A DNA stretch of 8,162 bases, taken from contig JAIMBM010000115.1 of assembly GCA_023511475.1 (NCBI GenBank), forward strand, positions 1 through 8,162, given 5' to 3'. Made by a program: the position numbers and the translations under genes. Shown here in pieces: positions 1-5,906 of this stretch (position 1 is the first letter of the stretch; each line of letters opens with the position of its first letter). The notes under the pieces are model-generated. The model did not search any database and had not been told where the DNA came from. It saw only the letters and a list, made by a program, of their open reading frames with translations. Source of the stretch: Anaerolineae bacterium (GTDB lineage Bacteria > Chloroflexota > Anaerolineae > SpSt-313).

Positions 1-202
<202 letters not shown>

Positions 203-1621
203 TCAGTACTTCGGCTCCCCGGCCACACGCATCAGGGCCAGAGACAGCACCCGCCCCGCCCTCGCCAGCCTCTGGGGATCGATGCTTTCGACCGTGTCCG
301 TCGGCAGATGCTCGGTGGTCTGCGACCCATCCCAGGATAGAGCCAGGTACGGGAGGCGCGGCTTGCCTGGGGTCGGGATAAAGCTCGCGCCATAGTAGGG
401 AAACGTGCCGGCGCTGTGCACCGTCTGTCCGCGGGTGGAGACGGGCACGCCCTCCCGGCGCGCCGCCTCACGGAAGGCCTCCGTCACCCGGTCGCTCGTC
501 GCCTGCTCGAGGACCAGATTGGTACCCGTACCGGCGCCTACGCCCCGCACCTCGATCACCGCCCCGATGCGATAGGCCTCGAGGAACCCGGGCCGTACCG
601 ATAGCACGCGCTGCAGGTCCAACTCCTGTCGCCGCTCGGCCATGCACCAGGCCAGGAAAAAGATCGTGCGTTTGGGCCGGAACCCCGACTCCTTCAGCAC
701 CCGCGCTGCCTCGAGCATCACAGCAACGCCCGAGGCGTTGTCGTTGGCGCCCGGGAAGAGCATCCCGTCCGGCCAGCGGCCGAGCCCGTCGTAGTGGGCC
801 ACGACAAAGATAGCCTCCTCGTCGAGCTGGACATCGGAGCCGGGCAGGACGGCCAGTACGTGGCGCACCGGCACGTCGGCGCGCTGCTCGATGTTGACCG
901 ACACCTCGGCAACCACGCCGGTGTTTGCCGTCAGCGCCTCATTGAGGCCAAGGTTCCTCGCCTGCTCCTGCAGCGCCTCCAGGGAGTAGCCGCCGGCTTC
1001 GAGAATGCGCTCTGCCAGCTCCTTGCTCACATAGAGGTAGGGCCGGCCGCGGTGTGGCCAATCCCCTCCGCGCTCGTTTTGGAGCTGGCGCCGTGCAAGC
1101 TGCTCCTTCTGGCGGATCACGAGCACCGCCGCCGCGGGGGTCCGCTCGATGAGGGGATTGACTCCGTCGACGAGGATGATACGCCCCGCGAGCGTTGAGG
1201 CCCATGGCAGCTGGTCTACGGAGAGGCCAAAGCTGACACCGCCGGAACTGGCAGCGACATAGACGACCTCACCCGACGCCGACCCGCTCTGCACGTGGCC
1301 GTCCGTGTACTCCAGATAGTCCAGGCCGTAGGCAAAAGGGCCGATCTCCTCTCCCTCAGCGGACTTGAGGGTCAGCTCGGGCACATCGGTGAGATCGTAG
1401 AGGTCCGGTTTCGCGGTGACAAAGCAGGTGTACCTGGGGACCTGCACCTCTCCAGCCGGCAGGAGGCCGACCTCCTGAAAGGCGGCGGCGATATAGTCGG
1501 CAGCCTTGTCGAACTCTGGCGTGCCGGTGCGGCGTCCCTCCATCTCGGGCCCCGCCAGCGCCTGCACATGGGACATCGCCCTCGCAGCGTCAAAGCTATC
1601 GGCCATGGGCTTGTACTTGCC
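203..1621 (-). other. Domain: M28-family metallopeptidase-like, probably extracellular and catalytically altered
   Basis: Residues about 997-1468 of the fused protein. It starts with the M28 N-terminal signature (MEGRRTGTPEFDKAADYIAA, 1023-1042) and carries a PA-like insert at about 1103-1240. The metal-site motifs follow: AHYD (His1272, Asp1274), GANDNASG (Asp1290), AER (Glu1325), EVRGVG (Glu1353, the Glu variant of the third ligand known in some membrane-linked M28 proteins) and EHLPTDT (His1434). An ungapped alignment from RTIFFLAW places Ala1324 where the general-base Glu of the usual 'EE' pair should be, and the following GLxGS is lost. A one-residue gap would instead keep the base and replace the ligand with Arg1326. 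Either way the site is altered. A helix at 976-990 after a basic segment puts this domain outside the cell. It may bind peptides rather than cut them (inference). Confidence 0.82.
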
Positions 1622-4609
1622 CCACGGCCCGGTTGCCTCCGCCGTCACCAGCACGAGCACCGCGACAGCCGTAGCGGCGCCGATGGTATAGCGGTTGAAC
1701 ACCCGGTTGAGGTTGACCGTCAGCCGCTCGGTGAGGCGACGCAGCCCCTCGCCAAAGAGGTTAAAGCCCACGACGCTGATGGTAAAGGCCAGCGCCGGGT
1801 AGAGCGTCGCCCAGGGATAGGTCCGGAAGGAGCGCCAGGTGTTCGAGAGCATCACGCCCCACTCGGGCACGTCAAAGTAGGTCACCGCCTGGTCCATCAC
1901 GTTCGTGGTGTGCATGCCCCCACCGATGAACACGCCGATAAAGCCCAGCTCTCCGAGGAGCATCATCACCCCGCCCGTCTCCAGGCAGGCGAGGACCATC
2001 AGGGAGGGGAACAGGTTGGGCAGAACCTGGCGCAGGAGCACCTGCATATCCCCAAGGCCGACGGCGAGCGCTCCCTCGATGTACTCCCTCTCGCGGATCG
2101 TCATCACCTGCGCCCGGACGTACTGCGCCGCCTCACCCCAGCCGACCACGCACAGCCCGGCCACAAAGACCCACATGCCCTGCTTCACCCCCAGGGCAAA
2201 GATGACGACCACCGCAAGCAGCAGGGCCGGAAAGGCCGCCAGGACCTCTATCGCCGACATCAGTGCGCGATCCAGGAGGCTCCCTGCGAACCAGCCGGCC
2301 AGGCACCCCAGAAGCGCCCCGAGAACCACCCGGGCGAGGACGGCGAAGAAGGCGATGGTGAAGGTACGCCGCGCACCGGCGAGGAGCAGGCTCAGGATAT
2401 CCCGCCCCTGCTGATCCGTGCCCAGGGGGAACTCGCTCGACGGCGGGAAGGGCGGGCTCACGAACCTGCCCTCGACCATGCGCGGCTCGTAGATGGCCGT
2501 AGGATCGTGGGGCGCCCAGCGCGGCCCGAAGACGATGATGGCCAGGAGCCCCAGGATGATGACCATCCCAACCGCGAACGGCAGCGACCCCACGGTGTGC
2601 CGCGCCCACGCCCGCCGCCGCTCCCGCCGGATGGCCGCGTCCCGCGCCTGCTCAGTCGGGGAGAAGGTCGCACGATCGGCCCGCACGCCCAAGGCCTCCG
2701 CAATCGCCGCAAGCATCCGCGAGAGCCCTTGGGGCGCAGCCTCGCGCGCCCTCCCTACAGGGTGCATCCAGGAAGGGGGTGGCTCCGCGGCACCGGTCAA
2801 CCGCCGCCACAGAGCCTGCAGGCGCAGCGGCAGATCGAGCAGGCCTTGCCAGCCGGCCTGAACAAGGTCTGCCCATCGGCGACCGGGCCCGAGCCGGGTA
2901 CGCTCGCCGGCGAGGCGGGGGTCCAGCGCGCGGCTCAAGCCCTCCAGAAGCAGGTTGACGACGGTGAAAAAGAGCCCCAGTGCCAGGGTGAGGCCCGCCG
3001 CCATGTCCATCTGATGGTAGAACATGGCCGACAGCAGCCTCTGCCCAAGGCCCGGCCACGAGAAGATGACCTCGACGATAGGAAGGCTGGAGAGGGCAAA
3101 GCGCAGCGACGTGCCCAGCGCCGTGAGTATGGCGACGCTCGCGTTCTTGAGCGCATGGCGGGTGAGGATAGCCAGCTCCCCCAGGCCCTTGGCGCGGGCC
3201 GTCCGCACATAGTCCGCGTCCAGCACCTCGGCGAGGGCCACAAAGGCAATGCGAGCGACCTGTGCGGTCGGGCGCGCGGCCAGCACGATAGCGGGCAGGA
3301 TCATGTGCCGGTCCCAGCCAAAGCCCCCGAGCGGCACAAGCTGGATGCCGGTCAGGCGGTAGAACCGGATCTCCCCTAGCTGCAGCAAGAAGGCAAGGAA
3401 AAAGCTGGGAACCGAGGTGCCCGCGACCGCCAGCACAGTGTACCCCAGCGAGAGCCGCGAGCGCCGGGCCAGCGCCGCGCCGATTCCCAGCGAGGTGCCA
3501 ATCACCCCGGCCAGCACCAGGGACACGCCCAGCAGCGGCAGGCTCCGGCAGATGCCCTCCCACACGATGTCCCGTACCAGCACCGGCGTCCGCGGGTCGG
3601 CCCAGTAGTAGTAGCCATACCGGCGTATCGAGCCAAGGTCGCCGTGTAGCGCGTTGCCCAGGTACCGGACGGTCTGCGTGACCGCCCACCCGGCCACCCG
3701 CCAGACGTCGGCCGGCACCTCAGCGCGGCCTCGGGCGGCCAGCTCCAGCCCAAAGAAGCAGAGGTAGACGATCAGCACCGCCACGGCCAGGGTGTAGAGC
3801 ACCGGACGCACGACGTGCTGCAGTATCGGCGCGATGGGCCTCGCGAGGGGTTGTAGCTCGCTGGCATAGACCTCGGAAAGGACCTCGCCGATGCCGGCGC
3901 TCGCTCCAGACGCGAGCTCGGCAGGCGGGGCCTGCGGTTGTACTCCGGGCTCCGGCAGCCGCACGACCCGGGCATCCGCCGGGATCAGGTCCTCATCCCG
4001 CATGGCGAGGATGAGGGCTAACCCGGCTTCGGCTGCGACCTCGCAGAGGAGCGCGACGAGGGCGCGGGCCTCCGCCTCCGGCAGGTCCGCCGTGAAATCA
4101 TCCGCCAGCACAAGCGCCGGCCCGGCGACGAAGGCGCGGGCGATAGCCGCCCGACACTGCTCCTCGGGCGTCAGCTCGTCCGGGCGAGCGTCAGCACGGC
4201 TCCCGAGCCCTACCCGCGCCACCAGCTCCGCCGCCGCCGTCCGCCTGCTCCGGGCACGCCGGCGAGGCAGGTACCGCAGCGGCCAGGCCACATTCTCCAG
4301 GACCGTTCGCTCCGGCAGGAAGAGGGGCTGACGGGGGATAAAGCCCACCTTCTCCGCCCGCACCTGGTCGAGCCGCCAGCGGGGCAGCTCTCCGAGGTCG
4401 GTACCGTCGAGGTATAGCACGCCGCGGGTCTGGCGCTCGAGCCCGGCGATGAGGTTCAGCAGAGTCGTCTTTCCCGAGCCCGGCGGCCCGACCACGGCGA
4501 CCACCTCTCCAGGCTCTGCCGACAAGGAGAGGCCGCGCAGCACCTCCACGCGCCGCGCGTCGCCGGTTTGATAGTGCTTGCCGAGGAGTATCGTCTCCAG
4601 CACGGGCAT
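203..4609 (-). CDS. Fused ABC protein: degenerate MacB-type ATPase + DppB + DppC + M28 peptidase-like domain
   Basis: One uninterrupted 1468-residue frame. Order: ATPase domain 1-227, DppB-type permease about 257-567, cytoplasmic linker 567-662, DppC-type permease about 663-962, extra transmembrane helix about 976-990, extracellular M28 peptidase-like domain about 997-1468. Each permease has the importer EAA loop (DYVRTARAKGL at 466-476; REREYIEGALAVGL at 839-852). In Dpp/Opp importers these parts are separate polypeptides, so the gene looks like a near-complete importer core fused to a surface enzyme fold. Several catalytic residues are changed in both the ATPase and the peptidase domain (see the domain entries). 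The ATG at 4609 is preferred over an in-frame GTG at 4663 because AGGAGA lies 11 bases upstream and the ATPase homology starts right after it; the GTG has no ribosome binding site. It follows the adaptor gene by 109 bp on the same strand. A misassembly is unlikely, since the domains join in frame with no internal stop, but it cannot be excluded. Confidence 0.85.
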   Translation of the reverse strand: MPVLETILLGKHYQTGDARRVEVLRGLSLSAEPGEVVAVVGPPGSGKTTLLNLIAGLERQTRGVLYLDGTDLGELPRWRLDQVRAEKVGFIPRQPLFLPERTVLENVAWPLRYLPRRRARSRRTAAAELVARVGLGSRADARPDELTPEEQCRAAIARAFVAGPALVLADDFTADLPEAEARALVALLCEVAAEAGLALILAMRDEDLIPADARVVRLPEPGVQPQAPPAELASGASAGIGEVLSEVYASELQPLARPIAPILQHVVRPVLYTLAVAVLIVYLCFFGLELAARGRAEVPADVWRVAGWAVTQTVRYLGNALHGDLGSIRRYGYYYWADPRTPVLVRDIVWEGICRSLPLLGVSLVLAGVIGTSLGIGAALARRSRLSLGYTVLAVAGTSVPSFFLAFLLQLGEIRFYRLTGIQLVPLGGFGWDRHMILPAIVLAARPTAQVARIAFVALAEVLDADYVRTARAKGLGELAILTRHALKNASVAILTALGTSLRFALSSLPIVEVIFSWPGLGQRLLSAMFYHQMDMAAGLTLALGLFFTVVNLLLEGLSRALDPRLAGERTRLGPGRRWADLVQAGWQGLLDLPLRLQALWRRLTGAAEPPPSWMHPVGRAREAAPQGLSRMLAAIAEALGVRADRATFSPTEQARDAAIRRERRRAWARHTVGSLPFAVGMVIILGLLAIIVFGPRWAPHDPTAIYEPRMVEGRFVSPPFPPSSEFPLGTDQQGRDILSLLLAGARRTFTIAFFAVLARVVLGALLGCLAGWFAGSLLDRALMSAIEVLAAFPALLLAVVVIFALGVKQGMWVFVAGLCVVGWGEAAQYVRAQVMTIREREYIEGALAVGLGDMQVLLRQVLPNLFPSLMVLACLETGGVMMLLGELGFIGVFIGGGMHTTNVMDQAVTYFDVPEWGVMLSNTWRSFRTYPWATLYPALAFTISVVGFNLFGEGLRRLTERLTVNLNRVFNRYTIGAATAVAVLVLVTAEATGPWGKYKPMADSFDAARAMSHVQALAGPEMEGRRTGTPEFDKAADYIAAAFQEVGLLPAGEVQVPRYTCFVTAKPDLYDLTDVPELTLKSAEGEEIGPFAYGLDYLEYTDGHVQSGSASGEVVYVAASSGGVSFGLSVDQLPWASTLAGRIILVDGVNPLIERTPAAAVLVIRQKEQLARRQLQNERGGDWPHRGRPYLYVSKELAERILEAGGYSLEALQEQARNLGLNEALTANTGVVAEVSVNIEQRADVPVRHVLAVLPGSDVQLDEEAIFVVAHYDGLGRWPDGMLFPGANDNASGVAVMLEAARVLKESGFRPKRTIFFLAWCMAERRQELDLQRVLSVRPGFLEAYRIGAVIEVRGVGAGTGTNLVLEQATSDRVTEAFREAARREGVPVSTRGQTVHSAGTFPYYGASFIPTPGKPRLPYLALSWDGSQTTEHLPTDTVESIDPQRLARAGRVLSLALMRVAGEPKY
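1724..2623 (-). other. Domain: DppC/OppC-type permease
   Basis: Residues about 663-962 of the fused protein. It has the DppC hallmark PLGTDQQGRD (728-737) in the first extracytoplasmic loop, preceded by helix 1 (about 673-694) and WAPHDP. Helices follow near 750-774, 785-806, 811-827, 866-891 and 932-955. The EAA loop is at about 839-870 with REREYIEGA and LLRQVLPNL. The segment FNLFGEGLRRLTER near the end corresponds to the usual DppC tail. The loop between the last two helices (about 892-930) contains a Gly-rich insert (FIGGGMH) around 894-900. The domain appears intact. Together with the DppB half it would form the two-subunit membrane pore of a Type I importer. Confidence 0.88.
2624..2908 (-). 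other. Interdomain linker between the two permease halves
   Basis: Residues 568-662 of the fused protein connect the DppB C-terminus to the DppC N-terminus. With six helices in DppB both ends are expected in the cytoplasm. The segment is rich in Arg and Trp and includes a likely amphipathic stretch at about 579-605 (WADLVQ then WQGLLDLPLRLQ then LWRRL). It ends in a strongly basic run, RRERRRAWARH (661-671), just before the first DppC helix, consistent with the positive-inside rule. No catalytic motif was recognised. Its role, beyond bridging, is unknown. Confidence 0.6.
2909..3841 (-). other. Domain: DppB/OppB-type permease
   Basis: Residues about 257-567 of the fused protein. It matches the peptide/nickel importer inner-membrane family (BPD_transp_1). 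Predicted helices are near 268-287, 356-380, 388-410, 435-458, 494-516 and 535-557. An extracytoplasmic loop follows helix 1 and contains the family-typical RYLGNALHGDLGS (315-327). The EAA coupling loop runs at about 461-490 with DYVRTARAKGL and LTRHALKNA, and a conserved FSWPGLG is at 516-522. It ends with DPRL, as free-standing DppB proteins do. Length and motif set look intact, so this half seems competent for transport. It is unusual in having an ATPase domain attached in front by a roughly 35-residue Pro/Ala-rich linker. Confidence 0.88.
3929..4609 (-). other. Domain: MacB/LolD-type ABC ATPase with degenerate catalytic motifs
   Basis: N-terminal domain, residues 1-227 of the fused protein. 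Recognisable features are the A-loop Tyr13, Walker A GPPGSGKTT (41-49), the ENV of the TVLENV helix (102-107) and Walker B ALVLAD (165-170). The nearest family by pattern is MacB/LolD, the type that serves FtsX permeases, which fits the two upstream genes. By-eye alignment shows departures: the Q-loop Gln is Arg93 (a Gln follows at 94), the signature LSGGQ reads LTPEE (146-150), the catalytic Glu after Walker B is Asp171, the D-loop ends in Pro177 instead of Asp, and the H-loop His is Arg204. ATP binding may persist, but normal hydrolysis is doubtful. It could act as the degenerate half of an asymmetric ATPase pair. Confidence 0.85.
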
Positions 4610-4620
4610 GGGAACTCGGC

Positions 4621-4626
4621 TCTCCT
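4621..4626 (-). promoter_or_regulatory. Ribosome binding site of the fused ABC/M28 gene
   Basis: The minus strand reads AGGAGA, 11 bases before the ATG at 4609. The spacing is slightly long but usable. No comparable motif precedes the alternative in-frame GTG at 4663, so this site decides the start. Confidence 0.6.
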
Positions 4627-4655
4627 GCTGGTCGCTGATCCGCCAAAACGCGCGG

Positions 4656-4670
4656 GCCGACACCGTCGGC
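4656..4670 (-). other. Small perfect hairpin in the adaptor/fusion intergenic gap
   Basis: The sequence GCCGAC-ACC-GTCGGC (plus-strand reading) is a six-base-pair inverted repeat with a three-base loop. A weaker CCGC/GCGG stem at 4640-4655 follows in the direction of transcription and encloses a TTTT. The pair sits just upstream of the fused gene's ribosome binding site. There is no long U-tract, so a full terminator is unlikely; attenuation or mRNA processing between the genes is possible but unproven. It may also be chance in GC-rich DNA. Confidence 0.35.
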
Positions 4671-4718
4671 GCTGAGAGGCCCCCGACCGGCCCCCTGCCG
4701 CCCCGGCGTCAGCCCCCG

Positions 4719-5906
4719 TTACCGGCCTATCGTCTTGCCCAGCGTCCTGCCGAAGGAGATCTCGGCGCTCATCCCCCAGCGCAGGGCGGGTTCCTGGCGC
4801 TCGAGGGTGACAATCGCACGGTAGGTCGCCTCGCCGCCGGGAGAGACGGTCGCCTGGGGCGAAACATAGCTCAGCCGTCCCTGAAGGATCGGCACGCCCG
4901 AGCCAGGGACGATGACCTCTACCGGCATCTCGGCGCGGACGCGGGCCACGTACAGCTCGGAAAAGTCCATGGTCTCGACCTGCAGCTCCCTCAGATCGGC
5001 GAGCACCATCGCCTCCTGCGAAGGGTTGACCGCCTGTCCTTCCCTGATGGCGATGCTGGTGATCGTACCATCGAAGGGTGCATACAGCCGCCGTGCCTCC
5101 ACCATCTTGGCCCGGGCCTCGCGAAGCTGCTCGAGGGCGATCTCGGCCTCCGCCACGGCAGCTTGCAGAGAGGCCAGCTCTTCGGGCGAAGGCCCCGCTT
5201 TCAGGCGGGCGAGAGCCGCCTGCTCCTGCGCCAGAGCAGCCTCCGCAGCGGCGATCTCTGCCGGCGAGGCGCCGGCCTTCAGCTCCTCCAAGGCCAGCTC
5301 GCTGAGCCGCACCTCGATCTCGGCCTGCGCGACGCTGGCCCTTGCTTGCTCGTAGCTGGCGCTCGAAGCGCCGCTGCCGCCGATGGCATCGCGCGCCAGC
5401 TGGGCGCCCCACAGCCGGTTGCGTGCCTGCTGCAGGCGCAGGCTCGCCTCCTCGAGCTCTGCAGCCGTCGGGCTGGCCCGCAGAGCGTCCAGCCTGGCCT
5501 TCGCAGAGGCAACCCGTGCCTCGGCAGCGCGCAGCTCCTCGGGCAGGGGCCTGGCTTGCGCCTGGGCGAGGCGGGCACGCGCTGCGGCCAGCCGCTGCTC
5601 GGCCGCCTTGAGCTCCAGCTCCGACTCCTCGCCCTCCAGCTCGGCCAGGAGTTCACCTTTCCTGACGGCGCTCCCCTCCTGCACGGCGATGCGCGCCACA
5701 CGGCCGCTCGTGCCAAAGGTCAGGCCGAGCCAGCGCACGGGGACGACACGCCCACGACAGCGGATCTCTCCCCCGGGCGCCGAGGCGCCCGAAAGGCTCA
5801 CCGGAGCCGACTCGGCCATCGGCTGCATGAGCAGCCGCTGACTGGCCAGGTATACGCCAGCGGCCACGACGAGGAGCGCCGCAAGAACGATGATGAGCTT
5901 TTTCAT
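4719..5906 (-). CDS. HlyD/MacA-type membrane fusion (periplasmic adaptor) protein
   Basis: A 395-residue adaptor that would partner the FtsX permease. A short basic N-terminus (MKK) and one hydrophobic helix (about 4-21) anchor it, with the rest outside the membrane. The first lipoyl half-motif lies at 68-91 (VARIAVQEGSAVRKGELLAE). A long Ala/Leu/Glu-rich coiled-coil region covers about 95-270, and the second lipoyl half is at 274-293 (LYAPFDGTITSIAIREGQAV). A beta-barrel/membrane-proximal part extends to the end. The coiled coil contains repeated segments beginning with a Pro turn (near 119, 145, 212, 238), such as KAGPSPEEL. The ATG at 5906 is chosen over upstream starts because a GGGAGAG sits six bases before it, it gives a clean membrane anchor, and it overlaps the permease stop as ATGA. 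No outer-membrane TolC partner is encoded here; in a single-membrane host the adaptor would work without one. Confidence 0.92.
   Translation of the reverse strand: MKKLIIVLAALLVVAAGVYLASQRLLMQPMAESAPVSLSGASAPGGEIRCRGRVVPVRWLGLTFGTSGRVARIAVQEGSAVRKGELLAELEGEESELELKAAEQRLAAARARLAQAQARPLPEELRAAEARVASAKARLDALRASPTAAELEEASLRLQQARNRLWGAQLARDAIGGSGASSASYEQARASVAQAEIEVRLSELALEELKAGASPAEIAAAEAALAQEQAALARLKAGPSPEELASLQAAVAEAEIALEQLREARAKMVEARRLYAPFDGTITSIAIREGQAVNPSQEAMVLADLRELQVETMDFSELYVARVRAEMPVEVIVPGSGVPILQGRLSYVSPQATVSPGGEATYRAIVTLERQEPALRWGMSAEISFGRTLGKTIGR

Noticed and set aside
601..660. Frameshift explaining the loss of the M28 'EE..GLxGS' motif
   Set aside because: The frame before (RTIFFLAW) and after (EVRGVG, EHLPTDT) is the same and fits the family spacing, so the change looks like substitution rather than a shifted frame.
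1295..3379. 694-codon open frame on the plus strand
   Set aside because: Lies antisense to the DppB/DppC/M28 coding region; its translation is His/Arg/Pro/Gln-rich with no recognisable domain, as expected from the complement of a GC-rich gene.
4610..4663. GTG at 4663 as the start of the fused gene
   Set aside because: No Shine-Dalgarno precedes it, the added 18 residues have no homology, and the ATG at 4609 has AGGAGA upstream and begins directly before the ATPase fold.
4456..5412. 318-codon minus-strand frame across the adaptor/fusion junction
   Set aside because: Runs out of frame through both real genes and has an Arg/Gly/Ala-rich translation; a shadow frame.
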